Positions 7,486 through 17,652 of a stretch of 64,000 nucleotides of DNA are shown here, in pieces. Numbering within the stretch: the first letter of the stretch is position 1; the number at the start of each line of letters is the position of its first letter. This stretch comes from Clostridia bacterium. GTDB lineage: Bacteria > Bacillota > Clostridia > Oscillospirales > CAG-272. Location: assembly GCA_017472285.1 (NCBI GenBank), contig JAFUQQ010000030.1:54730-118729 (forward strand). Direction: 5' to 3'. The translations under genes were made by a program, and so were the position numbers. The notes below the pieces were generated by a model that ran no database searches, was not told the DNA's origin, and saw only the letters and a program-made list of their open reading frames with translations.

Positions 7486-8775
7486 TTATGCGAAATAATT
7501 CTTGATGACATTGGTAAAATCAAATTTTATTTTTTCAATATCAAGCGTTTTGTATTCACCGTTTTCATACAAAACCATACCATCAACCATCGTCATGACA
7601 ACATTGGAGGAATTTGCGGCATACAAGAACGAATCACAATAATCATAGACAGGCATAACGGAAATTCTGTCAAAATCCAACATAACAAGGTCCGCACGTG
7701 CGCCGACAGTAAGCTTTCCGCAATCCGTTCTTCCCTGCGCCTTTGCACCGTTTTCTGTCAACATTCTGATAAATGCGGATGAACGAAGCGTATCTGTGCG
7801 TCCAGTGCTACCTTTTTGAAGGATTGCGGCAAGATAAGCTTCTTTCATGATATCCAATGTGTTATTGGATGCCGCACCATCGGTGCCAAGTGTTACGTTG
7901 ATTCCGAAAGACAAAAACTGTTCCAATCGGGCAATACCTGAACCAAGCTTCAGATTGCTTGCGGGATTATGAACGGCAGTTGCTCCGTTTGCTGCCATAA
8001 TCTTCATATCCTCATCCGTTAGATGAACACAATGCGCCGCCGTAACGGGAACACGGAAAACACCGTTTTGCTCGAAAAATTTTGTTGGTGTCACACCGTA
8101 TTTTTCAATACAAGCCTGATGTTCGGATGCCGTTTCGGAGAGATGAATATGCATGGAAAGTCCTTTTTCCAAAGCAAAATCGGATGTATAACGGCAACTT
8201 GCGGGAACCGTTGAATATTCCGCATGAATGGACATATCTATTTTTATTCTGCCGTCAAAGGAATTATGATATTTTTCATAAAGTTTGACAGATTCTTTGA
8301 ATCTATCATCGGTTTGCGCAGTGATAGCAGGATCAAAAGCGACTGTACTACGGGAAATATTTGCTTTCAATCCCGATTTTGCCGTAGCTTCCACAATCTC
8401 ATCACAGAAAAAATACATATCGGAGAATGAAACCGTTCCGTTTTTGATCATTTCTGCGGCGGAAAGCATGGTTGCGGCAGAAACAGCCTGCGGATGCAAT
8501 CTGTCTTCTGCTGGAAAAATTTTTTCATGCAACCAACGGGAAAGAGGAAGATCCTCTGCATATCCTCGGAACAACGTCATCGGCGTATGCGTATGGCAAT
8601 TATAGAATCCGGGGCAAAGCAATTTATCCTTCCCGTCTATGATGCGGGAAAAATTCCCTTCGGGCATGGTCTTTCCGATATACGAGATCTGTTTGTGATC
8701 GACGGCAAGATACATATCTTTTTCGGTATGTCCGTCTTCATACATCAAAACGATATTTTTAAAAAGAGTTTTCAT
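7486..8775 (-). CDS. mtaD: Amidohydrolase, 5'-methylthioadenosine/S-adenosylhomocysteine deaminase type
   Basis: The protein is 429 residues from ATG 8775, which has AGAAAGGAAA upstream; the longer open frame has no such site. Metal-binding and catalytic motifs of the amidohydrolase superfamily appear in order: NCHTHTPM, HAEYST, HIHLSET followed by EH, AHCVHL and LGTDGAASNN. This order and the GYAEDLPLxxWLxExIFPAE segment fit the MtaD/SsnA subgroup, which deaminates MTA or SAH to the inosyl form. It would link SAM by-products to purine salvage. An exact substrate cannot be proven from sequence. Confidence 0.85.
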   Translation of the reverse strand: MKTLFKNIVLMYEDGHTEKDMYLAVDHKQISYIGKTMPEGNFSRIIDGKDKLLCPGFYNCHTHTPMTLFRGYAEDLPLSRWLHEKIFPAEDRLHPQAVSAATMLSAAEMIKNGTVSFSDMYFFCDEIVEATAKSGLKANISRSTVAFDPAITAQTDDRFKESVKLYEKYHNSFDGRIKIDMSIHAEYSTVPASCRYTSDFALEKGLSMHIHLSETASEHQACIEKYGVTPTKFFEQNGVFRVPVTAAHCVHLTDEDMKIMAANGATAVHNPASNLKLGSGIARLEQFLSFGINVTLGTDGAASNNTLDIMKEAYLAAILQKGSTGRTDTLRSSAFIRMLTENGAKAQGRTDCGKLTVGARADLVMLDFDRISVMPVYDYCDSFLYAANSSNVVMTMVDGMVLYENGEYKTLDIEKIKFDFTNVIKNYFA

Positions 8776-8791
8776 TGGATTTCCTTTCTGC

Positions 8792-9688
8792 TCATTTCCC
8801 GATAAATTCCCTGAAAACAGAATCCATCGGTACAAAATGCGATGGTATCATGGGAATATTTTTAAATTCCTCGAGGATCGTTTCATACAATGATTTTTCC
8901 CGCGTATTATCCATATCATACGAAATGACGTTCAGAAGATAAGGTTTGATCACACACAATTCATATGCAAGAAATGAATTGATGATATAATCTGCATTTT
9001 TTCCGTTCGGAATGATGTTTTTATCTTCATTTTCAACCACACCAACCCAAAGATCAAGCGTTCTGGTCGGCAATGCATTTCTGAAAAGATAATCTCTTAA
9101 GAGTCGCCTATAAAAGCGGACTTCTCTTTTTTCAAAATACGACCCGTATGCCAGAACATCATCATCCACGCTGATATAGATGGATTTGGATATATCTTTG
9201 GGAAGCGTTGCCAAAATTTCGGGATAAATTGCTTGAATCCCCTCAAATATGACGATCTCATGTTCTGAAGGTGTATACGGAACGAATTTCGTACGACAGC
9301 CTTCCTTGAAGTCAAAGATCGGTAGCATAGCGGTTTCACCATTTAAAATTTTATTGACGCAATCCTCAAAAATCGGAAAGTCGATGGCAGAAATCGATTC
9401 ATAATCAGGCATCTCATCATCGGAAATGTCGGAACGGTCGCGGTAAAAATCATCGATCGAGATAATTTTAACAGTCATCCCGCGTTTTTCAAATTCATGT
9501 TCAAGAATATATGACGTTGTCGTTTTGCCGGAACAGGTAGGACCTGCTAACGTCAGAAACTTGATATGATCGATTTCGACTAATGCATCTGCGATCTTCA
9601 ACACCTGATTTTTATATTTTTCTTCTGCTTCATGTATAAAAGCACGGATTTCTTCGTCATTTTTGAAAATATTGTCATAGACAAGCAT
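8792..9688 (-). CDS. Uridine kinase/phosphoribulokinase-family P-loop kinase
   Basis: This 298-residue protein starts at ATG 9688 with AAGGAG upstream. It has a Walker A motif (LAGPTCSGKTTTS), the IISIDDFYRDR segment typical of the uridine kinase family, and a Walker-B-like EIVIFEGIQAIYP. It is longer than a classical Udk and matches the clostridial 'nucleoside kinase/uridine kinase-like' proteins. A nucleoside 5'-phosphorylation role is plausible; the substrate is open. Its ribosome-binding site overlaps the end of hemZ, indicating co-transcription. Confidence 0.8.
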   Translation of the reverse strand: MLVYDNIFKNDEEIRAFIHEAEEKYKNQVLKIADALVEIDHIKFLTLAGPTCSGKTTTSYILEHEFEKRGMTVKIISIDDFYRDRSDISDDEMPDYESISAIDFPIFEDCVNKILNGETAMLPIFDFKEGCRTKFVPYTPSEHEIVIFEGIQAIYPEILATLPKDISKSIYISVDDDVLAYGSYFEKREVRFYRRLLRDYLFRNALPTRTLDLWVGVVENEDKNIIPNGKNADYIINSFLAYELCVIKPYLLNVISYDMDNTREKSLYETILEEFKNIPMIPSHFVPMDSVFREFIGK

Positions 9689-9702
9689 ACAGAAAAATCT
9701 CC

Positions 9703-11184
9703 TTACCAAATATTCTGATAAAATTCATTGATCTTTTTTACTTTTTCTTCATTTTTCAGACCGTTTGTTTCAGCAAGATATTCATACGGATATTTATATT
9801 CAAAAATGCGCTCAATCGTACGTCCGTCACGCGAAACCATCTTGGAAACGGCACCCGCGCCAACAGCAAAGATACTATGAATTTCTTCCATCATATAGAT
9901 ATTATAAAGACCTTCCGTGCCTGGCAACGCAAAGCCGACGTTTTCAAGATTATCCACAGTATTTTTCTGTCTGTAAATGTAATATGGGATGTATCCTGCA
10001 TTTTTTGCGCTGAGTTGTGAATAATCGACACATTTTGAGGTCTCATTGAATGTATGCCATGCATTAATATTAGCCTTATTATGTGCGAAATCTGCCGCAT
10101 TTTTGATACAAAGCGTATGGAACGTCAGATTTTCGGGGCGAAGCTTGATCATCGCATCGATCGTTTCCGAAAAACTGCCGAAACCTTCTCCCGGAAGACC
10201 TGCGATCAGATCGGTATTGATAACGGGAATTTCCGCTTTTCTTGCCATTTCAAAAGCACGATAAAAATCCGCCGCCGTATGTTTTCTGCCGACGATCTCC
10301 AGAACATCATCGTTCAACGTCTGTGTATTGATGCTGACACGCGTCACACCGTGATTTTTAATGATGTTCAATTTTTCACTTGTAATCGTATCGGGACGAC
10401 CTGCCTCTACGGTAAATTCCTGCAAAGTTGAGGGATCGATACGTGCTGTGATGGTATCAAGAAGGATTTCCAACTGTTTTTCATTGAGTGTTGTCGGTGT
10501 GCCGCCGCCGATATAGACGGTAGCAATCTTGATGCCTAAATTTTCAATACAATCAATGGTCTGATTGATTTCCTGACACAAGCGGATCAAATAAGAATCA
10601 AGAAGTCCAAGAAGTTTTGCCGACGTAAAGGAAACGAACGAACAGTAACTACATCTGGAAGGACAAAATGGAATCGAAATATAAAGACTGCAAGCAGAAG
10701 TATCTGCTTTTTCCAGCAATTTTTTTTCAATTGCGGCAATTTCCGTTACCAGAGAAGCCTTTTTGGGTGTGACAAGATATTCTCTTGTCAAAGAATCCCG
10801 CACTTCTTTTTTGGAGGTTTCATCGACAATGCCGCCGATAGCAAGTTTTGCGGGACGGACACCGGTCAGAATCCCCCAAGAAGGCGTGATCCCTGTCAGT
10901 TTTTTGCCAGCCTCAAAAAAAGCCTTTCCGCAAGCGATCTGTTCCGCGGAAACTTTCGCGCCGATCGATTTTTGTTCGCTGTGCGTACAGGTCGCAATTC
11001 CCTTTTCTGTTTTTAATGTTACGGTCGCTGCGGCACCCGTGCCGAAGTCCGTAACGGAAACATCCGCGGAAAGTCCGTCGGATTCTCCATTGTCTGTTTT
11101 TGAAAATTTAACACCCGAAAAAAACAGCATACAGAGTGTTTGTACATAATATTCATTGATGTTTCCGTTGATCTGAATTTTCAT
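9703..11184 (-). CDS. hemZ: HemZ, radical SAM coproporphyrinogen dehydrogenase-like protein
   Basis: This 493-residue protein has an N-terminal clostridial HemZ-type extension and a radical-SAM core. The iron-sulfur motif is FCPSRCSYCSF (CxxxCxxC) near residue 175, followed by IYIGGGTPTTL. The C-terminal part LSAKNAGYIPYYIYRQKNTVDNLENVGF is typical of HemZ and differs from HemW. It is predicted to act in anaerobic heme or related tetrapyrrole metabolism. Many gut Clostridia carry hemZ next to dtd and relA without full heme synthesis, so the physiological substrate is uncertain. Confidence 0.88.
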   Translation of the reverse strand: MKIQINGNINEYYVQTLCMLFFSGVKFSKTDNGESDGLSADVSVTDFGTGAAATVTLKTEKGIATCTHSEQKSIGAKVSAEQIACGKAFFEAGKKLTGITPSWGILTGVRPAKLAIGGIVDETSKKEVRDSLTREYLVTPKKASLVTEIAAIEKKLLEKADTSACSLYISIPFCPSRCSYCSFVSFTSAKLLGLLDSYLIRLCQEINQTIDCIENLGIKIATVYIGGGTPTTLNEKQLEILLDTITARIDPSTLQEFTVEAGRPDTITSEKLNIIKNHGVTRVSINTQTLNDDVLEIVGRKHTAADFYRAFEMARKAEIPVINTDLIAGLPGEGFGSFSETIDAMIKLRPENLTFHTLCIKNAADFAHNKANINAWHTFNETSKCVDYSQLSAKNAGYIPYYIYRQKNTVDNLENVGFALPGTEGLYNIYMMEEIHSIFAVGAGAVSKMVSRDGRTIERIFEYKYPYEYLAETNGLKNEEKVKKINEFYQNIW

Positions 11185-11189
11185 GGCGG

Positions 11190-11651
11190 TTATTTTCCTT
11201 TTCTTTTTAGTACGTCGCTATCCATAACGATGGTGATTGGACCGTTGGCTTCCATTGTGATATCCATGTGTGCGCCAAACACACCTGTCTCTACATTTCC
11301 GATCTCTTTTCTCAAAAGTTCGACGAAATATTCATATAAGTCATTGGCACGCTCAGGTGCTTCCGCACCGAAATAATCGGGACGGTTTCCGTGAGAATAA
11401 TTTGCGCTTAACGTAAAATTGGAGACCACGAGCGCAGAGCCCTTGATATCCATAACACTTTTATTCATTTTATCATTTTCATCCGAGAAAATGCGTAATT
11501 TTGCAATTTTGGCGGCAAGAAGTTCTGCATCGAGCTTTTCATCGCCCTTCGCAACACCGAGCAAGAGCATAAGCCCTTGCCCGATCTTACCAGTCAGAAC
11601 GCCATCCGAAATGACACTTGCTGCCGAAACTCTTTGAATGACTGCTCTCAT
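11190..11651 (-). CDS. dtd: D-aminoacyl-tRNA deacylase
   Basis: This 153-residue protein starts at ATG 11651 (MRAVIQRVSAASVISDG) with GGAGGA upstream. It has the two Dtd signatures: LVVSNFTLSANYSHGNRPDYF (SQFTL-like) and the cross-subunit GPITIVMDS (GPVT-like). The enzyme hydrolyses D-Tyr and other D-aminoacyl groups, and glycine mischarged on tRNA-Ala, using a Gly-cisPro pocket. It sits 16 bp after relA, the common Firmicutes order. Confidence 0.95.
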   Translation of the reverse strand: MRAVIQRVSAASVISDGVLTGKIGQGLMLLLGVAKGDEKLDAELLAAKIAKLRIFSDENDKMNKSVMDIKGSALVVSNFTLSANYSHGNRPDYFGAEAPERANDLYEYFVELLRKEIGNVETGVFGAHMDITMEANGPITIVMDSDVLKRKGK

Positions 11652-11667
11652 ATATAGGATCCTCCGA

Positions 11668-13866
11668 TTATTTTGCGTAGCCGCGGGAAACCTCATTGAC
11701 ACCCTTGATCGATTTCAATCTGTTGATGATGCTATTGAAATGTGCCAAATTTTTGCAGGATACGCTGAGGTTGATCAAAGATTGTCTGTCTGTGCGTTTC
11801 TGTGTATTAACCTGAAGAATAGATACTCTCATATCCGCAAGCGCAACGGAAATATCCGCAAGCATGGAAATTCTGTCTTCGACCAGAATCTGCATCAATG
11901 CTTCATATTGCTGATCTTTTTGTTCGCTGGAATGTTTTCTCCATTCGACATTTACAAGTCTGTCTTTATTCTGCTCTGTACAATTGATAATATTGGGACA
12001 ATCACATTTATGAACAGAAATGCCATAACCTTTCGTAATAAAACCAACGATATTATCCCCTGGTAAAGGGTTACAGCATCTTGCGAATTTGACCTGACAG
12101 CCTTCCTGCCCGTCAACGATAACGCTTCCGTATTCTCCGGACGGTTTCTTTTCTGCTACGGGGATCTGCGAAGCTTCCGTGATCGGTGTTTCCGTGGAAG
12201 GTGCAATCACCTTATCATATTCATCACGCAAACGGTTCATGATCTTATTGACGGAAAGACCGCCGTAACCGATCATATTGAAAAGGTCATCTGCTGATTC
12301 CATGCCGACACGATTGGCGATAACGGCAGTAATTGCCTGAAATTGTTCTTCATTGAACGAACCTGGGAATTTGCGCATTTCGGCAAGGATTTCATTTCTG
12401 CCTTCTACGATATTCTCCGCGCGTTTTTCTTTCTTGAAATATTGACGGATCTTTGCCCTTGCCTCACTGGTCTGAACGATATTGAGCCAGTTTCTGCTTG
12501 GTCCTTTTGTGGAAGAAGAAGTTAGAATTTCAACAATTTCACCGTTGACAAGCGTTCTGTCGATCGGAACGATCTTACCGTTGACTTTGGCACCGACCAT
12601 ACGGTTGCCGACTTCAGAATGAATGTGATAAGCAAAGTCGATGCAGTTTGCGTTCTGTGGCAAGGTAACGACATCGCCTTTCGGTGTAAATACAAATGTT
12701 TCATCCTGAAAAACGTCAATCTTCAGGGCATTGATAAATTCATCAGGGTCGGCTGTACTGGATTCATTTTCGACAAGTTTCGAGATCCATTCGAGCTTTT
12801 TATCGAGTCCCGCATCGCTTTTATCCCCTGATTTATATTTCCAATGCGCTGCGATACCGTATTCTGCGATATGGTGCATATCCCATGTACGAATCTGTAC
12901 TTCAAACGGTACACCGTCATGACCGATAACCGTTGTATGCAAAGAACGATACATATTGGGTTTCGGGATAGAAATATAGTCCTTGAAGCGTCCAGGCATG
13001 GAATTGAACATATCGTGGATGATACCGAGAACAGTATAACATTCAAGTTCCGTATGAACAATGACACGGATCGCATAGAAATCGTAAATTTCGTCGAAGC
13101 TCTTGTTTTGGCGCATCATTTTTCTGTATACGCTGTATACGGATTTGACGCGACCTTCCAGCGTACAATCAATACCGCTTTCTTTTACCTTCTGTTCGAT
13201 CGAAGCTTTGGTTTGATTGACGATATCCTTGTTCTGATCGAACTTGTGATTGATATCGTTTTGAACCTCCTGATATCCGATTGGATCAAGATAAGACATC
13301 GCAAGATTTTCAAGCTCCTGTTTGATTCTCTGCATACCCAAACGGTGTGCGAGCGGTGCATAAACGTGCATGGTTTCCAATGCGATCAAGCGGCGTTTTG
13401 CCTCGGGCTGACCGTTGAGGGTTCTCATGTTATGCAATCTATCAGCAAGCTTGATGAAAATAACACGTACGTCTTTTGTCATTGCAAGAAGCATTTTGCG
13501 GATGTTTTCCATCTGCTCATCTTCTTTGTTATGAAATTTCAGACGAATCAGTTTTGTAAGACCGTCAACCATGGAAGCGACTTGTTCGCCGAATTCCTTT
13601 TTCAATTTTGGAAGATCGACTTTATCGGAACAATCTTCAACGGTATCATGTAAAAGAGCCGTACAGACGGAATCTGTATCCAACCCTAATCCGACAACGA
13701 TTTCTGCCACAGAAACAGGATGGCAAATATACGGTTCGCCGCTTTTACGGAACTGTCCTTCATGAAGTTCTCTAGCAAGGTCATATGCTTTTGTTATTTT
13801 TTCTATATTATAATTTTTTCCGCTTTTTTGGATTGCATCCAATAAGCGTTCAAATCCGTCAGACAT
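11668..13866 (-). CDS. relA: Bifunctional (p)ppGpp synthetase/hydrolase Rel
   Basis: This full-length 732-residue Rel has an HD hydrolase domain (GEPYICHPVSVA, LLHDTVED, KLADRLHNMRTL) and a synthetase domain (GRVKSVYSVYRKM, then YDFYAIRVIV). A TGS domain (VFVFTPKGDVVTLPQNANCIDFAYHIH) and a C-terminal zinc-finger/ACT regulatory part (CCNPLPGDNIVGF; VNTQKR) follow. It makes and degrades the stringent-response alarmone depending on ribosome state. Both active sites look intact. It lies between recJ and dtd. Confidence 0.96.
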   Translation of the reverse strand: MSDGFERLLDAIQKSGKNYNIEKITKAYDLARELHEGQFRKSGEPYICHPVSVAEIVVGLGLDTDSVCTALLHDTVEDCSDKVDLPKLKKEFGEQVASMVDGLTKLIRLKFHNKEDEQMENIRKMLLAMTKDVRVIFIKLADRLHNMRTLNGQPEAKRRLIALETMHVYAPLAHRLGMQRIKQELENLAMSYLDPIGYQEVQNDINHKFDQNKDIVNQTKASIEQKVKESGIDCTLEGRVKSVYSVYRKMMRQNKSFDEIYDFYAIRVIVHTELECYTVLGIIHDMFNSMPGRFKDYISIPKPNMYRSLHTTVIGHDGVPFEVQIRTWDMHHIAEYGIAAHWKYKSGDKSDAGLDKKLEWISKLVENESSTADPDEFINALKIDVFQDETFVFTPKGDVVTLPQNANCIDFAYHIHSEVGNRMVGAKVNGKIVPIDRTLVNGEIVEILTSSSTKGPSRNWLNIVQTSEARAKIRQYFKKEKRAENIVEGRNEILAEMRKFPGSFNEEQFQAITAVIANRVGMESADDLFNMIGYGGLSVNKIMNRLRDEYDKVIAPSTETPITEASQIPVAEKKPSGEYGSVIVDGQEGCQVKFARCCNPLPGDNIVGFITKGYGISVHKCDCPNIINCTEQNKDRLVNVEWRKHSSEQKDQQYEALMQILVEDRISMLADISVALADMRVSILQVNTQKRTDRQSLINLSVSCKNLAHFNSIINRLKSIKGVNEVSRGYAK

Positions 13867-13906
13867 TATCTTTCAGTCCTTTCGTCTGTTTTTTTGCAAA
13901 ACACTC

Positions 13907-16015
13907 TCAATGGTTTTGCATCAGAAGTTTCATTATAGGAGCCTCGAAAAGATTCTTCTTTTCTTTGGTTTCCAATCTGCGAATATGATATGTAGCCATT
14001 GCGGTATTGTTCCATTCGATTAGTTCACATTCAGAAAAAACCTCTAAGATAATCATTGCTTTCAAATATGAAATATTCGATAACGGCGCCATTAATTTCA
14101 GAATAGAAATTTGTTTTCCTTTTATGTAGCTATCATCCTTCAGAAGTCTGTATACTGCGGCAAAATCCTCTCTTTTGGGAATGATCTGTTCATTGTGATC
14201 GGGAATCTCTCCGTCTTTGATAGCAAAAAATTCTTCTTCAATCAATCCGATCTCATTCCATGTCCATTCTGAATAGTCAATATCACGGACGATCAGTTGC
14301 ACTGTTTTATTTCCTCTGAATTCATTGATATTGATCGAACATACGACATCGACACGATCGCCGGCAAAAAATCCTTCCGATATCAGATTATGACCGAAAC
14401 AGATCGCTGAAATGCCTGTGCTGTTTTTATCAAGATAAAGTTTTGTATGTTTACCCATAGAGAGCGGTGCGATCTCTGCGATGCGAACATCTTTTAAAAT
14501 GAAGATCGGTTCAGGATTTTTCGCTCCGTAAGGCTCTAATTTCGCGATTTCATAAACGGTTTGCATTTTTACATCGTATTCCGTGATTTCTGCTTCAATA
14601 TATGTTTTTACAATACTTCCGGATTCAGCAAGACGTTCTTTTGCATAGATATTCAATTCTTTACGGAATTGATCGAGATTTCCTCTCGTAACGGAAAGTC
14701 CCGCAGCAAGCTCATGACCGCCGTATTTAGCAAGGAATTTTTCGCAATGCGCAAGCGCTTCCACCATATTTAAGCCTTTGATACTTCTGGCAGAGCCTTT
14801 TCCGAGTTCATCGGGATTCGGGTCGGAGGATTCGAAGGAGATCAAAATGGAAGGCTTTCCGAAACGCTCCGTGATCTTGGATGCCACGATACCGATAACA
14901 CCCTGATGCCATTGGCTGCTTGCCAGCACAAGCACGCTTTCTTTCTCGATATCATGTTCTTTTTCAATCTGTTCCAAAGCTTCCGCGAAGATCTGATTTT
15001 CTGTTTGTTGACGTTCCCTGTTGATCACACATAATTCTTCCGCGATCACGTCTGCCGCATGGGGCGAGGATGAAAGAAAGAGTTGAACAGCCCTTGCCGC
15101 ATTTCCGATACGACCTGCCGCATTGATTCTGGGCGCAAGCGTGTAACCGACTGTTGAAGAATTGATCTTTTTTGTGTCATCGATACCGACGGCACGGAGT
15201 AATGCTCGGATACCGACATTGCTTGTGGAAGCGATCAAAGAAAGACCCATATATACCATAATGCGATTTTCATCATAAAGAGGCATAACGTCGGCTATCG
15301 TTCCGATGGTAACAAGATCGATATATCTCTTGCACATATCTTTGACTGTAAAAAGATTATATTCTCCGAAATTAACGATATCCATTTCCAATGCACAGAG
15401 GACTTTGAAAATAACGCCGACACCGGAAAGTTCTTTGAAGGGATATTCGCAATCCGAGCGTCGCGGATTGACAACGGCTATACAAGACGGCAATTCGGGT
15501 CGGCATTGATGGTGGTCCGTGACAATAACATCCAACCCGACTTTATTGGCATAGGCAATCTCATCGATGGCAGTAATACCCGTATCAACGGTGATAATCA
15601 GCTTCGTCCCTTTTTCAAGAATTGATTGAAAAGCACCGATGTTCAGACCGTAGCCCTCTCCTTCTCTTGTTGGAATGTAATAATCCACGTTTGCTCCGCG
15701 TTCTTTTAGATACATATAAAGGATCGAAACGGAAGTAACACCGTCAACATCATAGTCACCGTAGATCGTGATCTTTTCATCCTGTTCCAATGCCTGTCTG
15801 ATACGGGCGGTCGCTTTTCTGACATCCTTCAATAAATAAGGATTATATAAGAATGCATCCGATTTCTGAACGAAAGCTTTTGCGGAATCGGTATCTGTAT
15901 AACCTCGGTTGATCAAAAGCTTTGCACACAAAGGATGTATGCGGAGAGAATCCGCCAATTTTTTTACAAGATCAGGACTTTGCTCCGAAACCTGCCAACA
16001 GTTTCTGTCAAACAT
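13907..16015 (-). CDS. recJ: Single-stranded-DNA-specific exonuclease RecJ
   Basis: This 702-residue protein has the DHH-family motifs ITIYGDYDVDGVTSV, IITVDTGIT, VIVTDHHQC and the later KYGGHELAAGL (DHHA1 domain), followed by an OB-fold region and a C-terminal Firmicutes extension. RecJ degrades ssDNA 5' to 3' in recombination and mismatch repair and needs Mn/Mg bound by the Asp/His cluster. All motif residues are present. It directly precedes relA in transcription order. Confidence 0.95.
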   Translation of the reverse strand: MFDRNCWQVSEQSPDLVKKLADSLRIHPLCAKLLINRGYTDTDSAKAFVQKSDAFLYNPYLLKDVRKATARIRQALEQDEKITIYGDYDVDGVTSVSILYMYLKERGANVDYYIPTREGEGYGLNIGAFQSILEKGTKLIITVDTGITAIDEIAYANKVGLDVIVTDHHQCRPELPSCIAVVNPRRSDCEYPFKELSGVGVIFKVLCALEMDIVNFGEYNLFTVKDMCKRYIDLVTIGTIADVMPLYDENRIMVYMGLSLIASTSNVGIRALLRAVGIDDTKKINSSTVGYTLAPRINAAGRIGNAARAVQLFLSSSPHAADVIAEELCVINRERQQTENQIFAEALEQIEKEHDIEKESVLVLASSQWHQGVIGIVASKITERFGKPSILISFESSDPNPDELGKGSARSIKGLNMVEALAHCEKFLAKYGGHELAAGLSVTRGNLDQFRKELNIYAKERLAESGSIVKTYIEAEITEYDVKMQTVYEIAKLEPYGAKNPEPIFILKDVRIAEIAPLSMGKHTKLYLDKNSTGISAICFGHNLISEGFFAGDRVDVVCSININEFRGNKTVQLIVRDIDYSEWTWNEIGLIEEEFFAIKDGEIPDHNEQIIPKREDFAAVYRLLKDDSYIKGKQISILKLMAPLSNISYLKAMIILEVFSECELIEWNNTAMATYHIRRLETKEKKNLFEAPIMKLLMQNH

Positions 16016-16048
16016 ATTCGGATTCCCTCCTCTTTTATCATAATATTT

Positions 16049-17647
16049 TTACAAATGTCTGTATTTCTTCATGATAGCAAGCGCGCATTTGATACCGTCG
16101 ACGGCAGCACTTGTGATCCCCCCCGCATAGCCTGCACCTTCGCCGCAAGGATAGAGATTATCAAAACCTATCGCAAGATGTTCTTCATTGCGCAAAATCC
16201 GCAAAGGTGATGATGTTCTGGTTTCAACACCCGTCAGAATCGCTTCATTACGTGCGAATCCTTTGATCTTCTTATCAAAGTTCATAAAACCGAAACGAAG
16301 GGATTCCGAAACAAAAGCGGGCAAAACCTGATCCAAAGCAGTCATCGTTACGTTTCCGTTACGATATGACGGCAAAATGGCGAAAGGTTCGGAATTTTTT
16401 GTTTTTCCGAGGAAATCCCCCATTGTCTGACACGGCGCAGCATATGTTTTGCCCGCAGTTTCATAGGCTCTTCGTTCAAGATTGCGCTGAAAAGCGATCG
16501 CATTTTCAACTGTTTCTCCGTAATCCGCAGGATTGACGGAAACGGCAACGGCACTGTTTGCATTTTTTCCGTCACGCAGAAAATTACTCATACCGTTCGT
16601 GACGACACCGCCTTCTTCGCTTGCCGCCGCCATGACCTGACCGCCGGGACACATACAGAAAGTATAAACACCGCGATCGCCATTGTGACAAGAAAGATTA
16701 TATTCTCCTTTGGGAAGCTTCGGATGTCCCGCCATATTGCCGTAAAGAGCACGATCAATATCTTCCTGCAAATGTTCAACACGTACACCGACAGAGAATG
16801 ATTTGGGAACCATGGAAAGTCCGTGTTTTCCGAGCATACGGAACGTATCTCTTGCGCTGTGTCCGAGCGCAAGAATCAGGACTCCGCACGGAATTTCTCC
16901 GCGATTGGTTCTAACGGAAACAGCCTTTCCGTTCACAAATACGATATCTTCCAATTTGGTATCAAAGAAGACTTCTCCTCCCAATCGGATGATTTCTTTT
17001 TCAATATTTTCAACGACTTTTTTCAAATAATCCGTGCCAATATGCGGTTTTGCTTTATAAAGTATCTCATCCGGCGCGCCAAACCGATGCATTTCAGAAA
17101 GAACATATCCGCACTTGGGGTCATTGATTCTTGTAACGAGCTTACCGTCTGAAAATGTTCCCGCGCCGCCCGCGCCGAATTGGATATTGGATTCGGTGTT
17201 CAGTATACCGAATTCAGAAAAATTTTTAACGTCTTCCGTTCTTTTTTTGACGCAAGAGCCTCTTTCGATGACGAGAGGGCGATACCCCTGTTCTGCAAGT
17301 ATCAGCGCACAGAACATCCCACAAGGTCCGAATCCGACGATAACAGGACGTTCTTTCATCTCATTTTCGCCGAAAACGATCTGCACGGAATCATCCGTCA
17401 TCGGAACGATACCCTCTTTTGCAAGCGTCTTTTCATCTGCCCGCGCGACACAAGAAGTCTGCGCTGAAACAGAATAGACAAAACAAATATTATCTTTTTT
17501 TCTTGCATCCACGGATGTTTTATAGATTGCCATATCAGAAATGGCATTTTTAGGAAAGAATTTCAAAAGACGATGCTTCGCAATCGCAAAAGCCTCGTCT
17601 TTTGATGCTTCAATCGATAATTTAATGTTTTGAATTATATAAACCAT
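16049..17647 (-). CDS. FAD-dependent dehydrogenase (COG2509-type)
   Basis: This 532-residue protein has an N-terminal alpha/beta domain with conserved KTSVDARKKDNICFVYSV. An FAD-binding Rossmann motif (PVIVGFGPCGMFCALILAEQGYRPLVIERG) and NIQFGAGGAGTFSDGKL follow. The C-terminus carries LYPCGEGAGYAGGITSAAVDG. This matches uncharacterised FAD-dependent dehydrogenases common in Clostridia. The enzymatic substrate is not known to me. It lies two bases beyond the end of ybbR, so both are in one transcript. Confidence 0.82.
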   Translation of the reverse strand: MVYIIQNIKLSIEASKDEAFAIAKHRLLKFFPKNAISDMAIYKTSVDARKKDNICFVYSVSAQTSCVARADEKTLAKEGIVPMTDDSVQIVFGENEMKERPVIVGFGPCGMFCALILAEQGYRPLVIERGSCVKKRTEDVKNFSEFGILNTESNIQFGAGGAGTFSDGKLVTRINDPKCGYVLSEMHRFGAPDEILYKAKPHIGTDYLKKVVENIEKEIIRLGGEVFFDTKLEDIVFVNGKAVSVRTNRGEIPCGVLILALGHSARDTFRMLGKHGLSMVPKSFSVGVRVEHLQEDIDRALYGNMAGHPKLPKGEYNLSCHNGDRGVYTFCMCPGGQVMAAASEEGGVVTNGMSNFLRDGKNANSAVAVSVNPADYGETVENAIAFQRNLERRAYETAGKTYAAPCQTMGDFLGKTKNSEPFAILPSYRNGNVTMTALDQVLPAFVSESLRFGFMNFDKKIKGFARNEAILTGVETRTSSPLRILRNEEHLAIGFDNLYPCGEGAGYAGGITSAAVDGIKCALAIMKKYRHL

Positions 17648-17652
17648 AAAAA